35,286 bases of DNA from contig CALXUG010000032.1 in NCBI GenBank assembly GCA_944391625.1, forward strand, positions 1 through 35,286. The letters are read 5' to 3'. This DNA is from an uncultured Clostridia bacterium. Lineage in GTDB: Bacteria; Bacillota; Peptococcia; Peptococcales; Peptococcaceae. The notes beneath the pieces were generated by a model. That model saw only the letters and a program-made list of their open reading frames with translations, did not search any database and was not told the origin of the DNA. Both the position numbers and the translations under genes were made by a program. Each line of letters begins with the position of its first letter. Positions within the stretch are counted from its first letter, which is position 1. This document shows positions 14,055 to 22,792 of the stretch, piece after piece.

Positions 14055-14248
14055 ACAAACAACAAAACAGGAACAATACGAAAAAGAAGATACCAGACGC
14101 TGCGCAAAGGCAGCTAAAAGACACATGAAGTGTGCAGTACTGCCTTGCAGCAGCGGATGGTCTGTATTTAACTGCATACTGCTCCGCAGCGGCGACTCGC
14201 CGCCGGGCCGAAAACATCGGTTTTGCTATCGTTCCTGTTTTGTTGTTC
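14055..14248 (-). ncRNA. Retron msr-msd RNA
   Basis: The outer arms are a perfect 17-bp inverted repeat: a1 at 14247-14231 and a2 at 14074-14058. The pairing extends by G-U plus three A-T pairs, and the conserved priming-type G follows directly (GATAGC; G at 14226). Next come msr hairpins, AAAAC/GTTTT (14211-14224) and GCGGCG/CGCCGC (14189-14203), plus a possible CTGC/GCAG. The msd-like long stem pairs 14094-14113 with 14140-14164, with two single-base bulges, and carries an ACAC/GTGT tip. This is the canonical a1-G-msr-msd-a2 order. Confidence 0.88.
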
Positions 14249-14251
14249 CTT

Positions 14252-14260
14252 ATTGTAGCA
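14252..14260 (-). promoter_or_regulatory. Extended -10 promoter of the retron
   Basis: TGCTACAAT on the minus strand (14260-14252) is an extended -10, with a weak TGGAAT-like -35 17 bp upstream. Transcription would start near 14246, at the first bases of a1. That independently supports the RNA boundary. Confidence 0.6.
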
Positions 14261-14420
14261 CAAATATTGGGATAATTCCATACTGATTCCACAAAAAACA
14301 TATAAAACCGCAATGAATTGTCTTTCCTGTACCAACCTGTCAAAACCTTTCTGCAGTCAAACATACAGCTTTAAATTATTGCTATTATCCTTATTGTTTG
14401 TTCAACGGATTTCAGCGCAC

Positions 14421-14469
14421 AAAAAAACAGGAGCAGCCGCCCAATTTGCACTGACAGCTACTCCCGTTT
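14421..14469. terminator. Terminator at the end of the arc operon
   Basis: GGAGCAGC (14430-14437) pairs with GCTACTCC (14457-14464), with one G-U on the RNA. Seven A's on the left become a U-run for the leftward arc transcript; TTTTT on the right gives weak activity the other way. The stretch 14261-14420, between this and the retron promoter, holds nothing I can support. Confidence 0.7.
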
Positions 14470-14511
14470 TTGAACAACTGATTTTATTTCTGTTACTTTC
14501 AGTCAATATTG

Positions 14512-15930
14512 TTACAGTACAGCTCCTACGGCCAAAAATGCCATCGTCAGCACTAAAATAATTGCCACCAATCCCACCATGTAACGCAGCCATCGATCAT
14601 AAGGAATATGAGCCACGGCCAAACCGCCCATTACTACAGCACTGGTGGGGGCCAGCAAATTCACCAGACCAGAAGCAGACTGAAATGCCGTAATAATCAA
14701 CGCACTGCTAATATTAGTAAATTCGCCCAATGGCACCATAATCGGAATGGACAAAGTAGCCAAACCGGAGCTGGAAGGAATCAAGAACGATAACGGCAAA
14801 TAAAGCAAATAGGTAAGAATAATAAACAAAATAGAGTGACTACCTGCCAGTGCCTGCTCGCCCCAGTTCAAAATGGTATCAGTAATAAATCCTGAATTCA
14901 TAATCACAGTAATCCCGCGGGAAATGGCAATGATAAAGGCAACGCCCAGCAATTCAGACGCACCTTGCACAAATCCCTCTATCAGCTCCTGTTCCTTCAT
15001 GCGTACCGCAAACCCTATAACAATACCTGCTACTAGGAATAATGCGGAAAGCTCAGTAAAATACCAACCCAGTGTCGGCAAAAAGGTGATGCCCAGATCA
15101 CTGAAAGGAATTACCGAATAAATCATCAGTATAAAGGTCAGCGCAAATATCACCAACGCCAGCTTACGCTTACCGGTTAGTTCCATACCGGCCTGGTCAT
15201 CCCAGTTAATGGCGAATCGCTTTCGGTTTTCTTCATACTGGCTGGCTACGATAGAAGCCTGCGGATTTGCCCGCACCTTTGCCGCATAGCGCATCACATA
15301 AGTAATGGCCACCGTTTCCAATACCACCAACATAAACAGACGCAAAAATAACCCGTCGCCTAAAGAAACACCGGCAAACCCGGAAGCAATCCCTGTAGCA
15401 AAGGGATTCACCGTGGAACAGAGTGTACCAATTCCGGCACCCAGCATAATCACCGATACCGCTGTAATGGAATCATATCCTGCGGCAATAAATACTGGCA
15501 GCAATAATGGATAAAAGGCTATGGTTTCCTCCCACATACCAAAGCTGGTGCCGCCCAAACCAAATAATGTCATCAGGATGGGAATCATAAATTTTTCCCG
15601 GCCATTCATCAAACGGATTACGTTGGCAATACCGGCATTGATAGCGCCGGTTTTCATCACCACGCCCAAAAATCCGCCTACCATCAATATAAACAACGCA
15701 ATTTCTACCGCTTCATAAAAACCTTGGAATGAAGCCAGAATCACGTCAAAAATATTTTGTTCATTTGAGGTTACTTGATGATACGTACCAGCAATGGGTT
15801 GCTCCACATCGCCATTTTGCACATACTCATACTGTCCGGCCGGGACAATCCAGGTCAATATCATCATAACGATGATAATGGAAAACAGAATGGTATATGC
15901 GCTCGGCATCCGAAACGTTCTGCTTTTCAT
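14512..15930 (-). CDS. YfcC-family transporter of the arginine deiminase operon
   Basis: A 472-residue integral membrane protein with about 11-13 hydrophobic helices. Family features are FRMPSAYTILF and WIVPAGQYEY at the N-terminus, GGTSFGMWEETIAFYPLLLPVFIAAGYDS and GIGTLCSTVNPFATGIASGFAG in the middle, and PLSFLIPSSSGLATLSIPIMVPLGEF with SGLVNLLAPTSAVVMGGL near the end. The ATG at 15930 lies 4 bases past the arcC stop. It belongs to the YfcC/DcuC-like group. By its operon it most likely imports arginine or exchanges it for ornithine, but substrate specificity within the family is not readable from sequence. Confidence 0.85.
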   Translation of the reverse strand: MKSRTFRMPSAYTILFSIIIVMMILTWIVPAGQYEYVQNGDVEQPIAGTYHQVTSNEQNIFDVILASFQGFYEAVEIALFILMVGGFLGVVMKTGAINAGIANVIRLMNGREKFMIPILMTLFGLGGTSFGMWEETIAFYPLLLPVFIAAGYDSITAVSVIMLGAGIGTLCSTVNPFATGIASGFAGVSLGDGLFLRLFMLVVLETVAITYVMRYAAKVRANPQASIVASQYEENRKRFAINWDDQAGMELTGKRKLALVIFALTFILMIYSVIPFSDLGITFLPTLGWYFTELSALFLVAGIVIGFAVRMKEQELIEGFVQGASELLGVAFIIAISRGITVIMNSGFITDTILNWGEQALAGSHSILFIILTYLLYLPLSFLIPSSSGLATLSIPIMVPLGEFTNISSALIITAFQSASGLVNLLAPTSAVVMGGLAVAHIPYDRWLRYMVGLVAIILVLTMAFLAVGAVL

Positions 15931-15934
15931 ACCA

Positions 15935-16882
15935 TCACCCCACAATCACAGTGCCTGTATGGCCAGCCAGCGCATCCTCTGCTTTATACAGAGATGTAAT
16001 TATCGCTTTTCGTCCCGGCCTAGAAGCGGCAAAACGAATGGCAGCCTGCATTTTGGGCAGCATACTGCCAGGTGCAAAATGACCTTCTTCTACATATTGT
16101 TTGGCCTGGGTAACGGTAATCTCACCCAGAGCTTTCTGCTCAGGCTGATTAAAATGCAGATAAACCTGTTCTACCTCTGTCAGAATCATAAGGATATCTG
16201 CCTCCATCCCTTCTGCCAACCGTTCTGCAGCCAAGTCCTTGTCAATCACTGCCGCCACGCCCCGCAGCGAACCATCCTGATTGCGCACCACCGGAACACC
16301 GCCGCCACCGCAAGTTACGGTAATAGTCGTATTCCACAAGGTTTTAATGGTGTCAATTTCTACAATCTCCAGCGGTTCCGGCGAAGCTACCATCCGCCGC
16401 CAGCCGCGACCGGCATCTTCTTTCATAACATAGCCTTTTTCCTGTTCCAATGCCATGGCTTCCTCTTTTGTATAAAAAGGTCCAATTGGCTTGGTTGGAT
16501 TCTGAAAAGCAGGGTCCTGCTCATCTACCACTACCTGAGTAATCACCGTTACTACCGGCAGATGGCGATTTCGTTTTTCCAATGATTTGCGCAGCGCCTG
16601 CTGAATATGATAGCCAATATAACCCTGGCTCATAGCACCGCAAACATCAAAAGGCAGCGCTGGTGTTACATGGTTTGCCGCTTCTGTGGCCAGCAAAATA
16701 CGGCCTACCTGCGGACCATTGCCATGCACCACTGCCAGTTCATATCCATTACTGCTCAACTGCGCAATATATTCGCTGGTTTTGGCAACCACATTCATCT
16801 GTGACTGAGAAGTAGGCGGCAGCCCTTTCTCCTCCAGTGCATTGCCGCCCAAAGCAATCACTACTTTTGTAGGTTGTGTCAT
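15935..16882 (-). CDS. arcC: Carbamate kinase
   Basis: A 315-residue amino-acid-kinase-fold enzyme that turns carbamoyl phosphate and ADP into ATP, CO2 and ammonia, the last step of the arginine deiminase pathway. Signatures are VVIALGGNALEEKG, LAVVHGNGPQVGRIL, GAMSQGYIGYHIQQAL, TCGGGGVPVV, AVIDKDLAAERLAEGMEADILMILTEV and FAPGSMLPKMQAAIRF. Length is normal. It is followed closely by the transporter gene, but is separated from arcB by 375 bases containing two inverted repeats. Confidence 0.96.
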   Translation of the reverse strand: MTQPTKVVIALGGNALEEKGLPPTSQSQMNVVAKTSEYIAQLSSNGYELAVVHGNGPQVGRILLATEAANHVTPALPFDVCGAMSQGYIGYHIQQALRKSLEKRNRHLPVVTVITQVVVDEQDPAFQNPTKPIGPFYTKEEAMALEQEKGYVMKEDAGRGWRRMVASPEPLEIVEIDTIKTLWNTTITVTCGGGGVPVVRNQDGSLRGVAAVIDKDLAAERLAEGMEADILMILTEVEQVYLHFNQPEQKALGEITVTQAKQYVEEGHFAPGSMLPKMQAAIRFAASRPGRKAIITSLYKAEDALAGHTGTVIVG

Positions 16883-16968
16883 ATAGATTCACACTCCTTT
16901 ATGCCAAATTCTAATATTGTGCTGCTGTGGCATCCTTTGCCATTCCTCAGTAAATTGGCCAGCGGCTT

Positions 16969-17015
16969 ATTTGTTTCCTTCGGTCTGGACTATGTCCGCC
17001 GCAGTTGAAACAAAT
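16969..17015. repeat. Inverted repeat upstream of arcC
   Basis: ATTTGTTTC (16969-16977) pairs with GAAACAAAT (17007-17015), and a nested GGAC/GTCC hairpin lies inside. It is in the non-coding stretch 16883-17257 before arcC, on the transcript side. It could be an RNA structure in the arcB-arcC spacer or a protein site; no U-run follows. Confidence 0.5.
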
Positions 17016-17170
17016 GACACTGCAATCCACTTTCATTCGGAATTTAAGGAAAAGATACCACTTCCGCACAATTTATGATTCAAAAATTTTCGTAGAGCAA
17101 AGCGGCTTGGGATTTTTCACAGCGCTTTATTCTACAAAGAATGTTAAATGTTTTCTTCTGGCAAAGCACA

Positions 17171-17225
17171 TTTTAAAAAGCACAACGACGTGTACATGGA
17201 CGTACATAAGAAATGCTTTTTAAAA
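17171..17225. repeat. Perfect 12-bp inverted repeat between arcB and arcC
   Basis: TTTTAAAAAGCA (17171-17182) matches TGCTTTTTAAAA (17214-17225), with a nested TGTAC/GTACA stem inside the 31-nt centre. It begins ~30 bases after the arcB stop on the transcript side. It may be a processing or partial termination structure that sets the arcAB to arcC ratio, or a remnant of a small repeat element. Confidence 0.55.
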
Positions 17226-17257
17226 AGCGGCATAGCCAAGAGAAAAAAGATACATTC

Positions 17258-18250
17258 TTATAAAGTGGCTACCATAACCGCCTTAATCGTATGCATCCGA
17301 TTCTCCGCTTCATCAAACACCACCGAATGAGGACCGCGGAATACTTCGTCGGTAACCTCCCGAATATCTACGCCTTTTTCCTTCCACTGGGCAGCCAATT
17401 TAGTATTGAAATCATGGAAGGATGGCAAACAATGCAGATAAAGTACATTAGGGTTGTTGGTCATTTTCAGCATTTCTTCTGTCACCCGGTATGGAGTCAA
17501 TAGTTTTACCCGTTCCGGAATCAAATCTTCTTCCCCCATAGAGGCCCAGATATCGCCATAAATGACATCAGCGCCTTCTACAGCTTTTACATCATCGGTA
17601 ATTTCAATTTTAGCGCCGGTTTTAGCAGCGATTTGCTGCACATCCTGCAATACCTTTTGGTCGATGCCGTCAATCAGACTCTTTGGACCAATACCAACAA
17701 AATGCATGCCCATTTTGGCACAGCCATACATCCAGGCATAACACATATTGTTCCGCACATCGCCGGGGAATACTACCTTAACCTTATTCAGCGGCAAAGC
17801 CAGATGTTCTTCAATGGTAAGCATATCGGCTAAAATTTGGGTAGGATGGTCTGCATCCGTCAGACCATTAAAAACAGGTACACCGGAATAACGAGCCAGA
17901 TCTTCTACCACTTTCTGATCAAAGCCACGGTATTCAATGCCGTCAAAGAAACGGCCCAATACTTTAGCGGTATCCTCCAGCGACTCTTTTTTGCCCATTT
18001 GTGAGCTGTTAGAGTCTAAAAATGTAACATGGGCGCCTTCATCATGGGCAGCCACTTCAAAGGCACAGCGGGTTCTGGTAGATGTTTTTTCAAACAGCAG
18101 AACAATATTTTTGCCCTTTAAATTCTGTTCACAAATTCCTGCTCTCTTTTTGGATTTCAGATCATGGGACAAATCTAATAAATAGCGAATCTCACAGGGA
18201 GTTAAGTCCATCAATGTTAAAAAACTTTTTCCTTTTAAATTTACCGGCAT
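17258..18250 (-). CDS. arcB: Ornithine carbamoyltransferase (catabolic)
   Basis: A 330-residue enzyme that phosphorolyses citrulline to ornithine and carbamoyl phosphate. Motifs are STRTRCAFEVAA (carbamoyl-phosphate site), SSQMGKKESLEDTA, HPTQILADMLTIEEH, FPGDVRNNMCYAW and YLHCLPSFHD, the catalytic Cys loop. The open frame runs to 18307, but the ATG at 18250 has GGAGG 6 nt upstream and starts at MPVNLKGKSFLTL. The catabolic assignment rests on its place between arcA and arcC; the biosynthetic ArgF has the same fold. Confidence 0.95.
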   Translation of the reverse strand: MPVNLKGKSFLTLMDLTPCEIRYLLDLSHDLKSKKRAGICEQNLKGKNIVLLFEKTSTRTRCAFEVAAHDEGAHVTFLDSNSSQMGKKESLEDTAKVLGRFFDGIEYRGFDQKVVEDLARYSGVPVFNGLTDADHPTQILADMLTIEEHLALPLNKVKVVFPGDVRNNMCYAWMYGCAKMGMHFVGIGPKSLIDGIDQKVLQDVQQIAAKTGAKIEITDDVKAVEGADVIYGDIWASMGEEDLIPERVKLLTPYRVTEEMLKMTNNPNVLYLHCLPSFHDFNTKLAAQWKEKGVDIREVTDEVFRGPHSVVFDEAENRMHTIKAVMVATL

Positions 18251-18306
18251 GGTTTTCCTCCATTCTATCGTATCAACTGCATTACAAAACGAACGATATA
18301 AACACA

Positions 18307-19542
18307 CTAACGTACTAAATCTTCCCGAATCAACGGCATGCTCATGCAGCGCGGACCGCCGCGGCCTCTGGATAATTCCGAGCTGGGCATTACATAGGTT
18401 TTAATGCCATGCTCCTGTAAAATTTCATTGGTCACATAGTTACGGGAATACACAATCACTTCCCCAGGAGCAATGGCCAACGTATTAGAACCATCATTCC
18501 ACTGCTCACGGGCAGAATCGATCACGCTGTTACTACCGCATTTGATCAAATCCACTTTATCCAGATGCAGATGTCGTTTTAAAATGTCTTCCAGCGAACT
18601 GGTTTCCTGAGCAATTTTAATTTTATTATCTCTGTCCCGTTCAATGACAAACACATCCATATCACGGATAATATTAGGATGAATGGTAAATTTATCATAG
18701 TCCACCATGGTGAATACCGTATCCAAGTGCATAAAGGTGCGCTGTTTTGGAATATTAATAGCCAATATCTTTTTAAAATGGCTTTCCTCGGTCAGGATTT
18801 TTTGTGCAAATTTTTCAATAGCATTTTCATGGGTACGCTGAGAAATCCCGATGGCGATAGTTTCTGGATTTAAAATTAAAATATCGCCGCCTTCCAAAGA
18901 GAAGTTTTCATTTCTGTCATACCAAACCTGAGTGTCTTTATACAGCGGATGATATTCAAAAATAAATTTAGCAAACAGCGTTTCACGATGTCGGGTTTCT
19001 GTAGACATTTTGTGAATGGATACCCCATTGCCGATTGAAGCAAAAGGATCGCGGGTAAAATACAAATTGGGCATTGGGTCTAAAATAAACGGATAGTCAT
19101 TGTTCAGATTGCGGAGAAAGTCGCCCAGACTCTTATCCTCAAACTGCTGAATTTCTGTTTTGCGGATGCCTGCCATCATTTGGGCAATCATCTTCTTTTT
19201 GTCCAGAGAAGAAAAATACTCTGTCAAAATTTCCCGTTCCCGGCTTGTTTTTATACCGGCATCATCAATCAACTCTGCAATCAGCTGATCTCTTACATCC
19301 TGGTTAACAATCGATTCTTCCACCAGATCACTTAGATAAACCACTTCTACGTCATTCTGACGCAAAATATCGGCAAAACTGTCATGTTCCTCTTGAGCAA
19401 TACGCAGATAAGGAATGTCGTCAAATAACAACCGATCCAGGTATTCTGGCATCAGGTTTTCCAATTCCTTGCCCGGTTTGTGGAGCATCACTTTTTTTAA
19501 CTTGCCGATTTCTGAATTTACATTAATTGCTGGTATCTGCAA
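18307..19542 (-). CDS. arcA: Arginine deiminase
   Basis: A 411-residue guanidino-group hydrolase that converts arginine to citrulline and ammonia. Motifs are [66 protein letters not shown] and the C-terminal [17 protein letters not shown] with the nucleophilic Cys. Full length. It is the first gene of the leftward arcA-arcB-arcC-yfcC operon, which yields one ATP per arginine and raises pH with ammonia. No ArgR or ArcR gene is nearby. Confidence 0.97.
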   Translation of the reverse strand: MQIPAINVNSEIGKLKKVMLHKPGKELENLMPEYLDRLLFDDIPYLRIAQEEHDSFADILRQNDVEVVYLSDLVEESIVNQDVRDQLIAELIDDAGIKTSREREILTEYFSSLDKKKMIAQMMAGIRKTEIQQFEDKSLGDFLRNLNNDYPFILDPMPNLYFTRDPFASIGNGVSIHKMSTETRHRETLFAKFIFEYHPLYKDTQVWYDRNENFSLEGGDILILNPETIAIGISQRTHENAIEKFAQKILTEESHFKKILAINIPKQRTFMHLDTVFTMVDYDKFTIHPNIIRDMDVFVIERDRDNKIKIAQETSSLEDILKRHLHLDKVDLIKCGSNSVIDSAREQWNDGSNTLAIAPGEVIVYSRNYVTNEILQEHGIKTYVMPSSELSRGRGGPRCMSMPLIREDLVR

Positions 19543-19624
19543 GATAACACCTCATTTCAAAATTCAATCTTCAACTACACCGTTAGCTTGCACCGCCATT
19601 TGAAACGATATACTGTCAAATAAA

Positions 19625-19652
19625 GCCTGTTCAGGCAGAAGTAAACTTCTGC
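19625..19652. promoter_or_regulatory. Two adjacent palindromes upstream of arcA
   Basis: GCCTG-TT-CAGGC (19625-19636) and GCAGAAGT-AA-ACTTCTGC (19635-19652) lie end to end, 80-110 bases before the arcA start. They may be operator sites or an RNA structure in the leader. Neither matches the ARG box that I know. Confidence 0.4.
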
Positions 19653-19663
19653 AAATCAATCAC

Positions 19664-19700
19664 AATAAAAAAAGTGGACACAATTTATCTTGTATCCACT
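19664..19700 (-). terminator. Terminator after the 19762-20208 gene
   Basis: On the minus strand AGTGGATACAA (19700-19690) pairs with TTGTGTCCACT (19683-19673), with one G-U, a 6-nt loop and a T7 run after it. It separates the unknown upstream gene from the arc operon. Confidence 0.85.
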
Positions 19701-19761
19701 CTCGTTCATAAGCCAGGTAACCATTTTTGTTACTGTACTGATTATGATATTTATTTTTTTA

Positions 19762-20208
19762 TTAATCGGTATGCACCCGACGGCGCAGCACCACATCGCC
19801 CATTTTTTCTGTTTTTTCAGATGTACTCTTATCCTCACTGGTATTGAGCGAGCGCAAATATTCTTCCATCTCATCACAAAACCACAAAGCATCGCTTTCA
19901 AATTCATCATATCCATCGGCATGAATATCAGACCAATCATAAGCATTTAAAAAATACTGTTTAATCAGCTGCACATACATCACAGCGGATGGATCCTTTT
20001 GTTTGGCAATCTGCTGAAAAAATTTTACCAGCTTAACAGCGCCGGCATTAATACCCAAATCACGCACCGCCATAGAATCATAGCTCATTTTCGTCTGTTC
20101 TGTTTCCAGCGGCCGGAACTTGATATAATCTACCAGCCGAGATAATGTATCCAATGCTTCTCCTACAGAAACAATATTCTTTAAGCCCTGCATAAATTTA
20201 AAGGCCAT
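19762..20208 (-). CDS. Hypothetical protein
   Basis: A 148-residue, mostly helical, soluble protein beginning MAFKFMQGLKNIVSVGEAL, with an acidic middle (YDWSDIHADGYDEFESDALWFCDEMEEYLRSL) and a basic end (VVLRRRVHTD). The ATG at 20208 follows AAAGGAGTGG; the frame upstream lacks a better start. It is a single-gene unit with its own terminator. I recognise no domain. Confidence 0.65.
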   Translation of the reverse strand: MAFKFMQGLKNIVSVGEALDTLSRLVDYIKFRPLETEQTKMSYDSMAVRDLGINAGAVKLVKFFQQIAKQKDPSAVMYVQLIKQYFLNAYDWSDIHADGYDEFESDALWFCDEMEEYLRSLNTSEDKSTSEKTEKMGDVVLRRRVHTD

Positions 20209-20594
20209 CTCACACCACTCCTTTGTTGTGCAACTGCACATTTGTCTATCATTAACATTATTTTGTCAAAATAGTATCCATAAACGACAAATTTATTATT
20301 CAAATAAAAAAATGTCCCGTTTTTTTGGGCGCTTACGCTGATTTATCTGTAGTTACAGTTTTGTATATTAGCACTTGCCCATTCCTTAGTCAAGCAATTA
20401 TAGCCACTTTTTTATAGTGTTGCAGCACATTGTTTAATTGCTGCATCCAAACCATTTTTAGTATTCCTACAACCAGTTTCCCTTGTTTTTATACTAGGAG
20501 ACAATTGACAAAGAATCAACCGCAGGATTCAAGTTATTTATTGAAAGATAGGGTTGTTTATGCCTCAAATGCGCAACAGAATACAACGTAAACA
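20209..20594. other. Non-coding stretch
   Basis: No gene is supported here. It contains the probable promoter region of the 19762-20208 gene and a 7-bp hairpin TGCAGCA/TGCTGCA (20421-20427/20439-20445) without a U-run. A weak CCC/GGG hairpin next to an A-rich run lies near 20306-20331. Confidence 0.5.
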
Positions 20595-20637
20595 AGAAAA
20601 AGCCTATGGCTTCTCTTTTTGCAAAGAAAAACCATAG
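20595..20637 (-). terminator. Terminator of nth
   Basis: CTATGG (20604-20609) pairs with CCATAG (20632-20637), the A/T-rich interior extends the stem imperfectly, and a T5 run follows on the minus strand. It lies 28 bases beyond the nth stop. Confidence 0.65.
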
Positions 20638-20664
20638 ACTTTTCCACCACTCCTTACAGCATGG

Positions 20665-21300
20665 TCAAACCCCAATTTTGGGACATAAGTCAATTAAACA
20701 GCAGCGATCACAATAAGGCGCTGTTCTGGCAGTGCAAACTGCTCTGCCATGCTCTACCAACCGATGACAGAAATCATTGCTTTCTTCCGGCGGAATCAGC
20801 TTCCAAAGGGCCATCTCCACCTTTTTAGGTTCTTTCACACCATCTACCAACCCCATTCGATTGACCAGACGAATACAATGGGTATCGGTAACAATGGCAG
20901 GTTGACCAAACACATCGCCCATAATTAAATTGGCACTTTTGCGTCCCACACCAGGTAGTTTCAGCAATGCCTGAAAATCATTGGGAACATTGCCATTGTA
21001 TTGCGACTGCAGTTGTTTCATACAGGCGCTGATATCTCTTGCCTTGCTGGGCCCCAATCCGCAGGGCCGCACAATCTGCTCAATCTCTTCCACCGAAGCG
21101 GCGGCCAGCGCCTCCTGAGTAGGAAACTTCCGGTACAAATCCTGCACCACCACATTGACTCTGGCATCAGTACACTGGGCGGCCAAACGTACGCTTACCA
21201 ACAACTTCCATGCCTGATCGCATTCCAGCGTACAATCTACATCGGGATAGGCTTTTTTTAGCCTTGCAACAATTTTTAATGCCAGCTCTTCTTTTTCCAC
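20665..21300 (-). CDS. nth: Endonuclease III
   Basis: A 211-residue bifunctional DNA glycosylase/AP lyase for oxidised pyrimidines. The helix-hairpin-helix is LPGVGRKSANLIMG, with the catalytic Lys within GRKSAN and the catalytic Asp in AIVTDTHCIRLVNR. The C-terminal CTARTAPYCDRCCLIDLC gives the C-x6-C-x2-C-x5-C set for a [4Fe-4S] cluster, counting one Cys of the CC pair. Length is typical. It stands alone between two terminator-like hairpins. Confidence 0.96.
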   Translation of the reverse strand: MEKEELALKIVARLKKAYPDVDCTLECDQAWKLLVSVRLAAQCTDARVNVVVQDLYRKFPTQEALAAASVEEIEQIVRPCGLGPSKARDISACMKQLQSQYNGNVPNDFQALLKLPGVGRKSANLIMGDVFGQPAIVTDTHCIRLVNRMGLVDGVKEPKKVEMALWKLIPPEESNDFCHRLVEHGRAVCTARTAPYCDRCCLIDLCPKIGV

Positions 21301-21349
21301 AATTGTTTACTCCCTTCATTCTCACTCTTATCTAACCGTTTTACAAAGG

Positions 21350-21387
21350 CTGGACGATGCATCAAACCGTACTGACCCATCATCCAG
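21350..21387 (-). terminator. Hairpin after the YibE/F gene
   Basis: CTGGACGATG (21350-21359) pairs with CATCATCCAG (21378-21387) except for one mismatch. It is 44 bases past the stop of the leftward YibE/F gene. The following T-run is short, so termination is likely but not certain. Confidence 0.45.
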
Positions 21388-21430
21388 TCCTTCTTCCATG
21401 CTGTTTAAGCATAAAAACATTGCCATTCGG

Positions 21431-22633
21431 CTACTGCTGATCAGACTTGTCTGAACCTTCCGGCAAAATAGATGCCTTTTTCTTTCCCTGAAACAGAACC
21501 GCACAAATCAACGATGTAAACGGCAGCGTCATCAGAATCCCCAAACTGCCTACCAGAGCCTGCAAACATTCTACCACAATCACTTCACGATTAAACAAAT
21601 CCAGCATGGAGCTATTATAAGCCACCATCAACAGCACACTGGCCATAAATCCGCCAATATAAGCTAATATCAGCGTATTAGACATCGTACCCATAATATC
21701 CCGACTGATAGTCATTCCCGACTGCATTAACTCTTTGGCCGTGATATCCGGCACTTTTTCCTGCAATTCAGCCAGTGCCGCAGCAATAGAGATGGAAACA
21801 TCCATAATAGCCCCCACTGCACCGATAATAATGGACGCAAATATAATGGCCCGCAAATTGAGCGGATCTTCCGGCCGCAACCCATGCAAAATAACCGAGT
21901 TTTCATCCAGCACGCCGGTCAGCAGCATAGTCTTGTCCATTACCAAAGTCAACACACCGGCCACCAACACACCGGCCAGACAGCCCAAAATGGCGGCAAT
22001 ACTCTTACGGTTAACGCCATTGACAATAAACAGCGTCATAAAAGTCATATAAATGCAGGTGGCGATAGACCACACATAAATATTTTCCCCTGCCAGCACT
22101 GCAGGAATAAATACATAAAATACCGACAGACAGGTTAAAGTCAACGATACAATGGTGTTAAAGCCCTGCCAGTGTCCAAATACCAGCAGCAGTACCAAAA
22201 AGATAACCAACAGCACCAAAATCTGATCCGAGCGCTGATAATCACTAAGTACCCATTGATTTTCAGCCATACCGCCGGGAATGGTATACAACAGAACCTT
22301 ATCGCCGGGTTCCACCGCCCGCAAATTAATGGCCGTAAAATAATCCAGAGTCTGCGCCGCTTCTACCACCTGGCCTTTTTCTTCCCCGCTGCGAATCTTG
22401 GCAGTAAACAAAATGGTCTCATTTTCGGCATATTCCGTTTCGCTGATCTGATAGCTCTCACTGTAGCGGTCTTTGATTTCCTGTACAGTAGCCGTTACCA
22501 CCACCGACTGGTCATCTTCATTAAAGGGCTGATAATTGGTCATGGCAATTTCATGTCCTACAATGATGTAGAGAATCGATATCACCAAAACGACCAGATA
22601 CACCAGATAAGGCTTATAATCTTTTTTGTCCAT
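21431..22633 (-). CDS. YibE/F-family membrane protein
   Basis: A 400-residue protein. It has an N-terminal membrane helix, an extracytoplasmic domain of ~90 residues (VVVTATVQEIKDRYS... VEPGDKVLLYTIPGG), then seven or so membrane helices. The conserved LRAIIFASIIIGAVGAIMDVSISIAAALAEL block and MTISRDIMGTMSNTLILAYIGG are diagnostic of the family. The start at 22633 follows GGGTGA. The role of YibE/F proteins is not established. Confidence 0.9.
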   Translation of the reverse strand: MDKKDYKPYLVYLVVLVISILYIIVGHEIAMTNYQPFNEDDQSVVVTATVQEIKDRYSESYQISETEYAENETILFTAKIRSGEEKGQVVEAAQTLDYFTAINLRAVEPGDKVLLYTIPGGMAENQWVLSDYQRSDQILVLLVIFLVLLLVFGHWQGFNTIVSLTLTCLSVFYVFIPAVLAGENIYVWSIATCIYMTFMTLFIVNGVNRKSIAAILGCLAGVLVAGVLTLVMDKTMLLTGVLDENSVILHGLRPEDPLNLRAIIFASIIIGAVGAIMDVSISIAAALAELQEKVPDITAKELMQSGMTISRDIMGTMSNTLILAYIGGFMASVLLMVAYNSSMLDLFNREVIVVECLQALVGSLGILMTLPFTSLICAVLFQGKKKASILPEGSDKSDQQ

Positions 22634-22732
22634 TTGTTTCACCCTGCACACCTCGTTTTCTAAATAATTGTTTAAATCGTTTCGCTTTTCTACCAGGATA
22701 TCTGATGAAACACCTGTTTATCTTTCCCTGAT

Positions 22733-22780
22733 AAAAAAACAGTGTCTCAAAAAACAGACAAAGGCTGTTTTTCAAGACAC
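22733..22780 (-). terminator. Terminator of rnpB
   Basis: A 16-nt arm at 22780-22765 pairs with the arm at 22757-22742 on the minus strand (GTGTCTTG.../...GAGACAC), with a T7 run after it. It lies just beyond the RNase P RNA. Confidence 0.85.
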
Positions 22781-22792
22781 AGTATGTAACGT

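Noticed and set aside
14402-14593. Leftward ORF across the arc terminator
   Set aside because: It spans the terminator hairpin and the end of the yfcC gene in another frame and has no family features.
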